Of a DNA stretch of 64,000 nucleotides, positions 20,399 through 32,226 are shown one piece after another. Source of the DNA: Myotis daubentonii (Eukaryota; Chordata; Mammalia; Chiroptera; Vespertilionidae); the NCBI RefSeq assembly GCF_963259705.1, contig NC_081851.1, positions 59,542,855 to 59,606,854 on the forward strand. The letters run 5' to 3'. Position numbers and translations under genes: made by a program. Each line of letters starts with the position of its first letter. Position 1 is the stretch's first letter. The notes beneath the pieces were generated by a model, which was given only the letters and a program-made list of their open reading frames with translations, did not search any database and was not told the origin of the DNA.

Positions 20399-22141
20399 TT
20401 TTATAAGAGAAATTTCATTGAAAACAAGGAAATAAGAGTATACAGTTTGTAACCCAGTTTTTTGGATTATCTGTTGAGGCAATTTGCAGTGATTGGGACA
20501 TAATTCCTGAAATTGTATGATTGATGGTGCATTTAGATGGTCACTTGGTACAAGAAAGTTAGCTGGGTGCAAACATATGGATTTTCTCTAACTTGAGGTT
20601 ATTTTGGAGCAGAAAATATATTTATAATTTATCAAGCCATATTCTCCTGTTCCTCATCCCTTTCTCTCTCAATTTAGAGTGAGGCTGAGTACTGATACTG
20701 CCATCAGAGTAATGGCAGAGGAGGAATGCAGGAAATATAAAGGACAATTATTATTGGCTATCTTTGCTATCTGTAAAATGGAGGTGAAAGTAATATGATA
20801 AATATTCATTGAAATGAGACTAGAATTGTACATTTTTAAATTTTCCATGAACTTTTCTTAAGCAGTTCTTTAAACAATAGACAGATGTTATACTCCTTAT
20901 CCCAAAGATTAAATGGGATTATAAAAGGGTTGTTTTTATCTCCAACTCACCTTGCACATTTGAATAAAGAACTTTATAAAGGACAAAGTGTTTTTATAAA
21001 TACCTTGAAAGGTCATTTTCTTTTGATTATAATAGATCATTTATCAACATAAAACTAATAATTCCTTCCAGCAACAAAGTAAGAGGATTTATAACAGCCT
21101 TTAAAAATAATTGTATTCATGATAGGTTTTACTCAAAGCAAAGCATTGTAAAATATTGATTCTCTGGGTGTAACAATTCAGAATTTCATTACATGAGGGA
21201 TATATAATTTATTTTAAATTAAAATAGAAATTCATCTCAGAGGTTCTTATATTTTTAGCTGTTTATTTTTCCTGCATTTAAAAAATGCTTGATAGAAAAA
21301 TCTGCTGTAATAGATGATTCTGTATATATATATATATATATGATCAACTATTATAAATATATGTAATTATTTCTGAGAAGTATTTTTTAATTCAAGCAAA
21401 TATTTTAGTTGACAAGGGTATAAAGTAAATAAAAGTATACTATTTAAAGTAATTGAGATGCATTTCTTTACATGACACATTGAATTTTTATCAAGGGAGT
21501 AATTTTTAATCTTTCTGAGCCACTGATAAACCTGGTAAAATATATCTATTACCAGAAAAATTCACACATACATATAGCATATATACCATTTGTTGATCAT
21601 TTATTGGGGGTACATGAGTGACTTATTTATAGTAGATTTAGAACTGATTCAAAGTCAAAGTTGTTTTTAATGTTAATTGTAAAATGTAATCACCACCATC
21701 CTTATTTGGTAGTTTACATAGATGGATTACAAAACTAAAGCAAATTGTTCTAAATGATTGAAGAGTTGGTTATTGATTTGATCAATTTTCTGAAAACAAT
21801 CTTTAAAAATTAAAAAAATATATATAACATACATTTCCAAGCCAGAACTCTTATTGGAAAGATAGACACAAATAACTTGTTTTATCATGAATCATTTTTG
21901 ATGTTCTAAGACTTTAAAACTCTTCTAAAAATTGACTTATATTTTCATGTTATTAAAATAGAAATCTTTTCCATTCATATTGTAAATGGGAAAAATGTTT
22001 CCATACAATGAAAGCAAAAAGAATTGGCAAAACTGCTAATATGGACTTGCTTAAATTTGAATTATCATCAATTATTGGATATTTCCCTGCCCTCAGTGAG
22101 TTCATATTTGCAAATAGACAAAAACTCTTAACTATGCAGGG

Positions 22142-22183
<42 letters not shown>

Positions 22184-22289
22184 GACACACACACTTCTCT
22201 GTTTACTAATTTTTCCCTTAGATTTTATAATTATAACATATTATATGGGTTCCAGAGTGAGACATGCTGGAGTAAAAACCTGGGTCTAT
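20399..22289. other. Unique AT-rich sequence with microsatellites
   Basis: Includes a (TA)n run at 21322-21341. No gene or older repeat recognised with confidence. Confidence 0.4.
22144..22182. repeat. (CA)n microsatellite
   Basis: Pure CA dinucleotide run of about 39 bp, followed by an interrupted CA stretch to 22194. Confidence 0.95.
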
Positions 22290-22391
22290 CACTAAATGGC
22301 AACAAACCTCATCTGTTTCCTCACCTGTAAAATGGGTGTCTCTCCTGCAATGAGTTGATATGGCTCATGGGGCTTTTGTGAGGACTGCACA
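22290..22391 (-). repeat. MIR fragment
   Basis: 'ctcatctgtttcctcacctg', 'taaaatgggtgtct' and 'ggggcttttgtgaggac' follow the reverse MIR 3' half. Cut on the right by a Helitron. Confidence 0.6.
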
Positions 22392-22392
22392 A

Positions 22393-22953
22393 TCTATATT
22401 AATAAAAGGGTAATATGCTAATTAGACCAGACATCTTCCAGATGTCCTTCTGGACGTCCTTCCAGACAAAGCCACAGAGGCTGCAATGGCTGAGGGCCGG
22501 CAGCCACAACTATGAGGGCCAGTCCAGCACTGAGGTCCCTTTTGCAGAGGCCATGGGAGAAAACACCACAGGAGAAGGCAAAAGGGAGAAGGCTGGTGCT
22601 GTGGGAGAAGGGAGAAGGCCAGCACCGCAGGAAAAGGGAGAAGAGAGAAGGTGGCAGTTAGGCAGTTAGGGGGATCAGGCTGACAGGGGAGAGCAGTTAG
22701 GCATTTAGGGGGATCAGGTCAGCAGGGGAGAGCAGTTAGGGGTATCAAGCCAGCAGGGAAGAGCAGTTAAGGGTGATCAGGCCAGCAGGGAAACTGTTAG
22801 GGGCGAATCAGGCAGGCAGGCAGGTGAGTGTTTAGGAGCCAGTGGTTCTGGATTGTAAGAGGGATCTCAGATTGGAGAGGGTGCAGGCCGGGCTGAAGGA
22901 CCCCCCAACCCCCCACATCTCCCGTGCACGGATTTCATGCACCGGGCCTCTAG
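22393..22953 (+). mobile_element. HeliBat-type Helitron, 561 bp
   Basis: 5' TCTATATTAATAAAAGGG after host A. Hairpin 'gtgcacggatttcatgcac' at 22924-22942 and CTAG at 22950-22953. Positions 22655-22825 are degenerate 31-40-bp tandem units around 'agcagttagg' and 'gatcaggccagcaggg'. The next Helitron begins at the following base. Confidence 0.9.
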
Positions 22954-23113
22954 TCTAGAATAATAAAAGCGTAATATGCTAATTAGACCAGACAGCCTTC
23001 CGGACATCCTTCCTCCTGGACAAAGTCATGGTGGGTGGGGGCCAAGGCAGAGGCAGCCATGGTGGCAGCGGGGGCCAAGGCCCTTGCACAAATTTCGTGC
23101 ATCGGGCTTCTAG
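22954..23113 (+). mobile_element. Short HeliBat-type Helitron, 160 bp, abutting the previous one
   Basis: 5' TCTAGAATAATAAAAGCG directly follows CTAG of the upstream element. Short hairpin 'gcacaaatttcgtgc', CTAG at 23110-23113, then host T. Very short, with only the terminal regions and a GC-rich centre. Confidence 0.88.
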
Positions 23114-23285
23114 TATAATAACAATTTAACGTTTATTGTAATGACTAGAACATATTTAACACTCAAATATTAATTTTGAATAGCACTGTAACTCTACTAT
23201 GATAACAATAGTGCTAGCTATAGTAGTAATAGTATTTATTGTGAACAAAAATTTCCCACAACTTCTCCTAAGAAATAGAGGAAAA

Positions 23286-23299
23286 ATAGATAGATAGAT

Positions 23300-23351
<52 letters not shown>

Positions 23352-23352
23352 C
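23286..23352 (+). repeat. (GATA)n-(GACA)n microsatellite
   Basis: GATA units with one imperfection, turning into GACA units at about 23332. Confidence 0.95.
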
Positions 23353-24671
23353 ATAGAGCATACAGTTCCCAAAGTATGGTCCAGGGACCGCTGGAGGTCT
23401 CCCAGTTTCTCTCATGAGGTTCATGACATCAAAACTATTTTCATCATGAGACACTAAGACACTATTTGCCTTTTTTAATTTTATTCTCTCACAAATATAA
23501 AGTGATATTTCTAAGGCCAGAAGGCAGAAGCAGATATGAAAGTCTAGCTACCCTCTATTAAATAAGACATTAAAGAGATGTGCAAAATGCAAAACAATGT
23601 CACTATCCTCACTGAATTATTTTTTGTTTTGGAAGATATAATTATTTTTACAAAATCTGTTTTTTATGTAAATATGCAAGGACTCCTTTATGGTTGTCTT
23701 AAATGACTTAATAAATATATTAAATATGTCTCAGTTTTAATTCCTAATAACCATGAATAAAATCCACATAAACTAAATACCTTTAGCGTCATCCATGTAA
23801 ATGAGTCTTAAAACTAAATATTAGGAGCTGCCACTGTATTGATTGATGTGCAGTGTTCTTTTCATTACTTTACCATCTATCTAGAACATTTATCCATGTC
23901 TTATCAATATATTCACATCTAAATTTTATTTCTACATGGCTAAATAATATCTCATTGTTTAAATGTATCAAATTTCTTTAACCTGAATGTAAACGGACTA
24001 ATTTTTTTAAACAGAGAAGATAACATAGATTAGCATATGTTTTCTTTGGGAAGAGAGGAGAGCTTGCTTACATTATAAGGGTAAACTTTTCAATGGAGCC
24101 TGCAAAACTGACTGTGTTCAGTTTGTTTTGTTTGAGTTTTGATCACCATGTCAATTCCCTAAACAAACTTGATAACCATGAAATTACTTAAGGAAAATGA
24201 AAGGCCGGTCATTAATTAGGCATTTTCTTATCAGCTCTAACAGAACTCATATAATAATAATGGCTATGGGGAAAGAAACCAATGGGAAATACCAAACATA
24301 ATTGCCCCTAAGTCCTTGAGCACCTAATCACTGTACAATTAATCAGTAACAAAGAGAGTTACCTTATGTTTCACTAAGCTGATAAGATAAATACAGATTA
24401 AGTAAATACAAATTACTGTTTAGTTATGTGCATTATTCAGTGATGCTGAATTTAATCTTGATATCTTTACATATTTTTTGAGACCTCTCTGTTTTTGTAC
24501 AGTTAAGGAGAGACTGAAATATTAAGTCGGAGTTTATTATCCAGATGTTCACATATCAGGGTCTCAATGTCAGTCAACAGCACAGTAAGAACTCAATATT
24601 ACAGAGAAAAACCATGGTAAATAATTTAAGTTTTAACTTGACTTTATCATAAAGAGAATATCTTCATTATG
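23353..24671. other. Unique AT-rich sequence
   Basis: No gene or repeat family recognised. Confidence 0.4.
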
Positions 24672-25075
24672 AGTGTATTAGTTTGCTATTGCTTCTCTGA
24701 AAAGTTTCCTCAAACATTATGGCTTAAAACAATACAGTTCTTTTACAGTTCTAGAGTTCAAGATTCTAAAACTGTGTTGGATATTATAATGGTTGTGACC
24801 TTTGGAGACTTCAAGGGCTAGTCTGCTTCCATGCTTTTCCGAGTTTCTTGGGACCATTTGCATTACTGGGCTAGTGGTCCCTTCCTCTGTCTTCAAGGCA
24901 CATTCTTCCAATCCCTGATCCCATTGTCACCTCCTTTTTCCAAATTTGACCCTTTTTTTTTCCCTCTTACAAGGACTTGTGATTTCATTGTGTTCACCTG
25001 GACAATCCATAATGTCCCCACTGGAGGATCCTTAACCTAGTCATATCTGCAATGTCCCTTTTCCCATATAAGAGT
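24672..25075 (+). repeat. Old high-copy mammalian repeat (name not assigned)
   Basis: Landmarks 'gtattagtttgctattgctt', 'ggcttaaaacaatacag', 'acagttctagag', 'cacctggacaatccataatg' and 'catatctgcaatgtcccttt' recall a well-known ancient mammalian interspersed repeat. A related copy is at 60089-60475. I cannot assign the family from memory. Confidence 0.5.
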
Positions 25076-26702
25076 CTCAATATTTCAAGTGAAAACAACT
25101 ACCTCAACAACAACAAAGCAAGACTTGCCCATCCTAGTCTCATATTGCTTGGATGATTATCTGAGATCATGCATGCTAAAATGTTTTACAATTGTAAATT
25201 AGCACAGAATTAAAGGTTTTCTTAAAAGTAGTAAGTAGAAGATTAATGCCCTGACATAAAAAAAAAATCTTTATTTGTTCCAGTAAGTATTGATAGAAAC
25301 CCATCTTAGGTAAGAAAAATCATCTTTTAGCCCTAAGGAAAATGTGAACAAGTGCATAAAAAGAAAAATGGGAGAAGAGAGGCTTAGGGCTCATTCATTC
25401 ATTCATTTCCTTTTTTTTTTTACAGTGGTATAAAACAGTAAATTGTTTCATCCCTAAGTTTAAGAAAACAGACGAATAAACAAAAACAGGATAAAGAGAT
25501 ATATGCTAATGAACCAGACTTTTATAGAGATTTGTCTAGGTTTGATTCAGGTCTCCTGAATCTGGTACACTCATTCAAAGCTATTTTAACAGGAAATATG
25601 CTGTGTATGCTTTTAATATATTCTGTTTGGTATTGTCTCTTCTATCCTCTATTAAAAAGGAAAATAAAGAATGGGCTCTATTATATGCAGATATCAATTG
25701 ATATATTTTACATTCTACCAGCTTCCAAGAGGTAACACTTGGAGTTCGTGCCCACCAGAAAAAAAAAATTAATTTACAGCGCTGTTCTTGTGGGAACCCT
25801 TGAGTGGAAATGTTCCTTCATTAAGAAAAGGAATGTGATCAGCACATTGGAATGCAAATTTCTTAGGCACAAGGGTTTCTTTACAGTATTTTAATACACC
25901 TTGACTTCATGGTTCCCTCAGTTCAAGAATTTGTCAGGCATCAACACAGTTCCAGTCATTTTCCAATAAGCCCATAAACAGATAAGAAATATTAACAAGA
26001 TACAGGAGATTGTATGTAGTTTAGATTTTGAAACAACCTAAAATGTAACAGTATTAAACTAGCCACAATTCAAATTTCTGAGTGGTATAAAGCACCTTTG
26101 AGATTACTCTCTTGTTTTACTTCAACCCCCCGTGGCCCAGCCCACGGTCAGTCTTGTCCACCATTACATATACACACGTAAGTCATAGCCCACTGTGGGG
26201 ACAGCATTATTTCCTCCTGGAACATTGGAAATACTGTTATTGTTTTTTTGTTGTTGTTTTAGAAAATAATAAACTTAGTATTTCCCATGGTTTCTTCCAA
26301 AGATATTTGTTGATTTTTATTCCAGACCTGGAACAGCTGCTCTTCAGTTGTTTGACTCTCGATGAGACATAAGACATTTAACATTACTGGGCACATCAGA
26401 CATGATAAAGCAATGGAAAGTAATTTGAAAACTAATTACCAATATAAGTTGTTCCCATTTGTAATGGTGTTGATAATAGCCTAGTTTAGCAGTGCATTTC
26501 ATCCATTCTCCACACACACCTGAGCAGGGGGTGGGTGAGAGGATGAAAGGCCCCTTCCCATTAGTTCTTAAAAAGTGTTCTGTTTTTATTGGATTTTAAA
26601 AGTCAGGAAGTGGAGGGTTCAAGGCCCTCAGCTGCCTCATCCAAAAAAGGAATGCACAAAAGTTATTAGAAATTGCAATGAGTTTAGTTAAATATTAAAT
26701 AT

Positions 26703-26704
<2 letters not shown>
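25076..26704. other. Unique AT-rich sequence
   Basis: Includes short homopolymer and CATT runs (about 25393-25408). No gene recognised. Confidence 0.4.

Positions 26705-26743
<39 letters not shown>
26705..26743. repeat. (CA)n microsatellite at a Helitron 5' edge
   Basis: Pure CA run ending directly at the Helitron sequence 'gcaaaagcctaagcg'. Confidence 0.95.
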
Positions 26744-26746
<3 letters not shown>

Positions 26747-27031
26747 AAAGCCTAAGCGAACATTATGACCAGTCGACCGGTCGCTATGATGCGCACTGAT
26801 CACCAGGGGGCAGATGCTCAATGCATGAGCTGCCCCCTGGTGGTCAGTACACTCCTATAGCCAATGTCCCATGGCCAGCCAACCTCCCACGGCCAACCAA
26901 CCTCCCGCGATCCCTCCCCATGGCTGGCCAACCTTCCATGGTCCCTTCCCCCAGACTGGATGAGACGGCCCCGATCGCCGGCCAGGCTAAAGGATCCCAC
27001 CTGTGCATGAACTCATGCACCAGGACTCTAG
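26744..27031 (+). mobile_element. Helitron, 'aaaagcctaagcg' subfamily
   Basis: The 5' end is merged with a CA microsatellite, so the TC terminus is not visible. The body has 'aaaagcctaagcg', a CTCF-like palindrome and 'ggccaaccaacctcccg' repeats. The 3' hairpin 'gtgcatgaactcatgcac' is at 27003-27020, with CTAG at 27028-27031 and host T after it. Same subfamily as 62138-62417. Confidence 0.85.
26797..26846. promoter_or_regulatory. Palindromic pair of CTCF-like motifs (one perfect core)
   Basis: Plus arm TCACCAGGGGGC (11 of 12) within 26797-26814. Minus arm CCACCAGGGGGC (12 of 12) within 26829-26846, with TGA before and AGC after it, matching the wider CTCF matrix as well. Confidence 0.6.
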
Positions 27032-27804
27032 TGATAAGATAAAATAGTGCTATATATAAAATGCACTATCAAATATACAAAACTTTTGTGAAAATCTTCA
27101 TTACAAGCCAACTTAACAGGTTAGGCATTACACATTCTACAAAGCATAATAAAATAAAATTATTTGCCTAGAAGGATCTATTTGCTAACCATTGGGATCT
27201 CTTCTGCTAAGGGCTGGCAGAACAGTTGCAAACCAGAAAAAGAACTGACCTGCGGGACTCTTGTATGTAATTTAGCACAGCAGGAAATCTGTACCCATTC
27301 AGGCCCGAGAGTCTCGGTCCTAATAAGTGACCCAAAAGGCTGTCATTATGTCTTAGCATCTATTCCTGATGGATGTTAACACTTCTGGTGGGATTTATAT
27401 TAGAGTTGGGGCAAAATGTTATTTCTGTGAAAATACTTCTTCATAATCATAACTTCCATTTGTTGAGCACATATGTGCTCCTAGCCCCTTTCCACGTGCT
27501 TTACTACTGGCCGGGGCGTCCACTTTCCCTCACTGCCCTTCTTTTCCCAGTTAACACCTATACACTCATTTGTTAACTTATTTACTAATTCTTTCCCCTT
27601 TGACATTTAGAAAACACACTTACTGAGAATGATGAAACAAATTTATATACTTCCTGCCTTGCTCGAAACTAGAATCCCTATCTCTCAGGGCAGATTTCTG
27701 AGGTTCTAGTCTATGTTCAGAACCTCTGATGAAAGATTTTACAGATTCCTGTGCATCTCCTCCATGGCATGTTTTCTTTTCTTTTTTTCATATTTCATTG
27801 GAAA
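27032..27804. other. Mostly unique sequence
   Basis: A MIR-like snippet ('tttgttgagcacatatgtgc') lies near 27459-27480. No gene recognised. Confidence 0.4.
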
Positions 27805-28195
27805 AATATTTTTTTCTTTATTGATGAAAGTATTAAAGATGTCCCCTTTGTTTGTTTGTTGTTGTTTGTCCCCATTGACACCCTCCACTGCACACCCACC
27901 GTTCCCAGGTCTTTGCCACTCTATTGTCTGTGTCCATGTATGCATATAAGTTCCCCAGTTAATCCCTTTCCAGCCACCCCATCCCCACCTTCCCTCTGAG
28001 ATTCAATAGTTTGTTCCATGCTTATATGTCTCAGGATCTATTTTGTTCATCAGTTTATTTTATTCATTAGATTCCACATATGAGTGAGATCATGTGATAC
28101 TTATCTTTCTCTGACTGGCTTATTTCACTTAGCATAATACTCTCCAGGTCCATCCATGCTGTTGCAAAGGATAAAAGTTCTTTCTTTTTTTCAAT
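27805..28195 (-). mobile_element. L1 3' end (5'-truncated), antisense
   Basis: Reverse complement of the bat L1 3' UTR and ORF2 end: 'tctttattgatgaaagtatt', 'tgtctgtgtccatgtatgc', 'ttcattagattccacatatg', 'gcttatttcacttagcataa', 'gtccatccatgctgttgcaa'. The same sequence is at 47850-48175 (sense) and 63733-64000. Confidence 0.88.
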
Positions 28196-28244
28196 TCATA
28201 GGCCTTCCCCAACTAGAAGTAAGTTCTCAGGGCTGGGCATATAT

Positions 28245-28430
28245 ATCAAATCCTCAGTGCCTTATGCAATGCACTATACAGTTTATGTGCTCAGCAAATA
28301 GTTGCTGAATAAATCTATACAGATATTTTCCCCATAACATTATTTTGAATTCAAAAAATAATTCTGTGAGGCCAATGGAGTGATGGCCATTTGATATACA
28401 AAGAACCAGAGGAAAGAATGCAAATAAATT
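28245..28430 (-). repeat. MIR relic
   Basis: 'gtgctcagcaaatagttgct' and 'gaataaat' match a MIR/L2-type tail. The rest is diverged. Confidence 0.4.
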
Positions 28431-28562
28431 GCTCACCATTACATAACAAGTGCCACAAAGAGGGCGTTACTTCACTGAAGCATCTCTGACTCCAAGCCCT
28501 AGGCTTTATGTTCATGTTTTTGTTTCACCATGGGAATGGTTCCTTTGCACCAGAGCTGGAAA

Positions 28563-28719
28563 TCTTATATAATAAAAGGCTGATATGCAAATAGACTGAA
28601 CGGCAGAATGACCGGTCACTATGACATGCAATGACTACCAGGGGGCAGACGCTCAATGCAGGAGCTATCCCCTGGTGGTCAGTGCGCTAATGCAGGGGGA
28701 GCACCCACCAGTCTTCTAG
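28563..28719 (+). mobile_element. Mini-Helitron, 157 bp, without 3' hairpin
   Basis: 5' TCTTATATAATAAAAGGC after host A, and CTAG at 28716-28719 followed by host T. The usual GTGCAC palindrome is absent: the 3' end reads 'gagcacccaccagtcttctag'. The CTCF-like palindrome is retained. It probably arose by internal deletion or premature termination. Confidence 0.8.
28632..28681. promoter_or_regulatory. Palindromic pair of CTCF-like motifs (decayed)
   Basis: Plus arm CTACCAGGGGGC (11 of 12) within 28632-28649. Minus arm CCACCAGGGGAT (10 of 12) within 28664-28681. Confidence 0.4.
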
Positions 28720-29149
28720 TTTAAAATAAAAAGGTAATCAATGAATACTTGCTTTGAATACAATTTATAAGAACCCAAGTTATACAAAGAGTGGTATTAA
28801 TAAATTTAAGGTGTATCTAACAACACATTTATAAGTTAGGGCTACTAATCATAGTGCTCTGTTTTCTTTTGTTGTTTTCTCTGTTTTCTTCATATTCTCT
28901 TTATGTTTTATATTCAGTACTCAGCACTATATGGTGATTAGGTTTTATAGACAAGGTTAACATTCTCGTTGGCTTTTTTAACCTTACACCTAAGTTCCAC
29001 TTTTTTTCAAAATGTCAGCCAATAAAAGAGTTTCCTTAACTGATCTACTTAAACAAAAGCAATCTAAAGGTTTGAGGCGTGTAATCACCTAAGGGCAGGA
29101 ATCTGAAAGTCATCATATTAATTCAACTCGAGTGTGTGCTTACTCGAGG

Positions 29150-29303
29150 CAGAGGTTCATCTCATTGAATCCTGACAAAACTTTTAGGAAGTGGGTACTC
29201 TTTTATTTGCATCTTACATGTAGGGGGAAATGAAGCTTGGAGAGACTCTATGACTTGCCCATGATAAAATCACTTACGTTGTAGAACAAGATTGATCTGA
29301 CAT
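29150..29303 (+). repeat. MIR relic cut by a Ves SINE
   Basis: 'catctcattgaatcctgac', 'gtgggtactcttttatttgc', 'aggggGaaatgaagcttgg' and 'atgacttgcccatgataaaa' follow MIR sense order. Confidence 0.65.
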
Positions 29304-29319
29304 CAGAGTCTGAATTTTT

Positions 29320-29535
29320 TTTTTAATATTTTTTATTGATTTTTTACAGAGAGGAAGGGAGAGAGATAGAGAGTCAGAAACATCGATGAGAGAGAAACAT
29401 CAATCAGCTGCCTCCCGCGCACTCCCCACTGGGTATGTGCCCGCAACCCAGGTACATGCCCTTGACCTGAATCGAACCTGGGACCTTTCAGTCCGCAGGT
29501 CGACGCTCTATCCACTGAGCCAAACCGGTTTTGGC
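29320..29535 (-). mobile_element. Ves SINE with target duplication
   Basis: Minus-strand head 'ccaaaaccggtttggctcag', 'gtagagcgtcgacctgcgg' and 'ggtcccaggttcgattcagg' give clear A- and B-box regions. Duplication 'cagagtctgaattttt' at 29304-29319 and 29536-29551. A young copy. Confidence 0.93.
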
Positions 29536-29551
29536 CAGAGTCTGAATTTTT

Positions 29552-30972
29552 AACAGTACTTAGTATTGTCTCTTGCTAGACCTCTGTAAGCATTAAATGT
29601 CAAGAAGTTTTAGCTTGAAAAGCCACCAGAATTTTGATACTTTGTTATAAATTATATTTGCTCATTACATAAAAGCAATTGCTTATTTCTCCTCAAATCT
29701 TAAAGTAAAATTATTGAATCAAGGTGTAACATGTTAGAGTCTCCGCCCTCTCTCCAACACACACGCTATACACAGTTTGAAACATACAGGAGTAAAGCAG
29801 TCCTGTGGATATGATTTGGCTCAGCAGAGGTTTGGACTGGAGCTAGACATAAAGAAGACAGAATGCAGAAGAGAGAGAAGACAAAGGATTAGGGTGCCTC
29901 ACATTTATGTACATCACTCACTTCAAAACTCTTCCCACCTACTCTCTGTGTGGTGGAGAGTATAAGCGGAAGAAAACAAAAGCAGAAAGAAAATGAATGA
30001 ATGGGAACGTTCCGGAGTATGTACGTATTATCCATTTCCGAGTCGAGACCATAAATAAAGCACTGCTTTCCCTTCTCCAAGTCATCCATAGCACATTATT
30101 TTCTACTTGTTTTGGTTGTAGGGTATATTGCTCACTGCACACATTTGATTTATGATTCAGAACCAGGTGATGAATGAAATAAATATTCTTTTGCCTGAAG
30201 TTTCTGTGGCAGCTTGAAAATTCACTTGGGAAAAGCATGACTTTTGTCCATCATTCATGGCAGTAAATTTAGTGACATGTGCAGTGTAGTAAATAGACGA
30301 TGAAAAGAAGAGGAGAAGCAGTTTGGTGTCTGGAGACCAGGCCCATCAGACTCACAGCAAGAGAAGGAATTGCAAAGATTGCTTTGTTTTGTTTTGTGTA
30401 AAGAATTTGGCTTTGAGGATAGAGGCCTTTTGCTGTCACCACAAAATAAATTTCTTTTGGGGGAAAAAAATCTCTGCTGGTGAACAGTTTCTCAAGGTGA
30501 CCTGGTAGGCTTAGAATTTAAACTAGAAATGTCAACAGCAGAAATGAATGTGGAGGAGAATAATGTTGATGCCTTCTGAGAAGAGAGGTCAGGGATTTAA
30601 AAATAAAGTTGGGGCTTTTGATTTTGGGGCACTATATCCTCAAAGAAATTATATTCAATTGCAGTTCAGACCTGAGCACTATTCCACAGTCTGGTGGTGG
30701 ATTTTCCATTCTCTACTCAATAGTAATAACCCAGTCAAATGAACTCTTCCTACCCTGAGGCTGAGAAGGTGTCAGGACTTGTTAATGTTTCTGGAAAAAG
30801 AGAGGCAATTTTGCTTTTTGTCATGTGTGTTGGGGGAGGGTTAGAAATATTAAAAATAACCTATTGCTGGAATTAAAACAGCTGAAATCCAGTCTGTGAA
30901 ATTTTTTGTAATAGGCTGCTTCTGACATAAGATTCCCAGTGACCTAGTTTCTTTGTAACTCTAGGAGCCTTC
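29552..30972. other. Unique sequence, no gene seen
   Basis: No exon or repeat recognised. Frames up to 99 codons have no recognisable domain. Confidence 0.4.
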
Positions 30973-30991
30973 AAGCAAGGGACTATTTTTT

Positions 30992-31190
30992 TCTTTTTTA
31001 ATATATTTTTATTGATTTCAGAGAGGAAGGGAGAGGGAGAGAGAGAGAAACATCAGTGATGAGAGAGAATCATTGGTTGGCTTCCTCCTGCACACCCCAC
31101 ACTGAGGTTTGAACCATGCCTGGACCGGGAATCGAACCTGACCTCCTGCTTCTTAGGTCGACACATAACCACTGAGCTATCGTGGCCAGG
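30992..31190 (-). mobile_element. Ves SINE
   Basis: Minus-strand head 'cctggccacgatagctcagt', B-box-like 'ggttcgattccc', CT-rich body and A/T tail. Imperfect target duplication 'agcaagggac' / 'agcaagagac' at the two sides. Confidence 0.88.
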
Positions 31191-31199
31191 TAAGCAAGA

Positions 31200-31250
31200 G
31201 ACTGATTTGATTCCCATTTTACAAATGACAAAACTGAGGCTTAAGAAGAT
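31200..31250 (+). repeat. MIR fragment
   Basis: 'cccattttacaaatgacaaa' and 'actgaggcttaagaag' match the MIR core. Fragment beside a Ves SINE. Confidence 0.5.
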
Positions 31251-31976
31251 GGGTTTTTTTTTTCCCCTAAATTTTTAAGAATTAAATCTACATTTAATCC
31301 TGAGTTCTTATGAGGCCTTGCCCAGATGTCCATCTAGGTTCCAAATATTCTTAATATTTTCATCATACTCAGCTGCACTTAGGAAACCCTGGATTAAACA
31401 AAAAAGTGTTTTCTTAGTAATAAAGATTTTTTTAAAGGAAACTATGTGAACAGCAGCATAATTATCAATAAACTCATACTCTACATATATGAAATGGAAT
31501 ACCGATTATAGATGAGAATTTAATTAAAATTAGTGTGTGCATTTTAACACGTTCCTATCTAACTTAGCTCTATTTTCTATTGTTATCTGGCTGATTGTAA
31601 CATTTCTATATTGTTTTTAATTTTTTTCTTTATTTTCTCTCTTAGTTCAAGCCTTGGTAGCTTTTATCTGCTAACAGCTAGGAAAGCTTTTATCTGACTT
31701 ATTGATATTTAAAAATAGCTGAATTAACTAAATTACTTGACTTTAAGCATTGTCTATTCAAGCTAAGAAAATGCTAATTTAGGATGCCTTTTGCCTTCTC
31801 TCTAGTTCCTATTTAATTTAAATTAACTTTTAACTCTCTGATAAGGAGATAGTGTATTCTTAGCTCACTTCAAATCCTATTATTGCATTTTGTATGTGAG
31901 GAGGCAGGAGTTCTTTGCACTGCAGTGCCCTGTCTCACATCTGTCCGCTGACTGTTCTCAACTCTAGAGGACAGGC
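31251..31976. other. Unique AT-rich sequence
   Basis: No feature recognised. Confidence 0.4.
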
Positions 31977-31984
31977 ATCTAGAG

Positions 31985-32218
31985 CAGCCATTTCCAACCT
32001 TTGTCATTGCAGGGTGCACATAAACTAATTACTAAAATCCTGTGGCTGATCTGACAAAGAAAAATAGGCATCGTTTTGATTCATTCATACAGGAAGGCTA
32101 TTGTTTTGGCAGTTATCAATTTTTTAATTTGACAATTTAAAGGAAAAGAGGTCAGTGCCCCTGACTAAATAGTCAGGTATTTGCATGTTTTAAAAATTCT
32201 TGCAGCATGAAATTGCTG
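31985..32218. mobile_element. Older hAT-like MITE, 234 bp
   Basis: Ends 'cagccatttcca' and, reverse complemented, 'cagcaatttcat' match at 9 of 12. Flanking 8-mers 'atctagag' (31977-31984) and 'ccctagag' (32219-32226) agree at 6 of 8, both with CTAG in the centre. No coding sequence. Diverged compared with the other hAT copies here. Confidence 0.6.
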
Positions 32219-32226
32219 CCCTAGAG

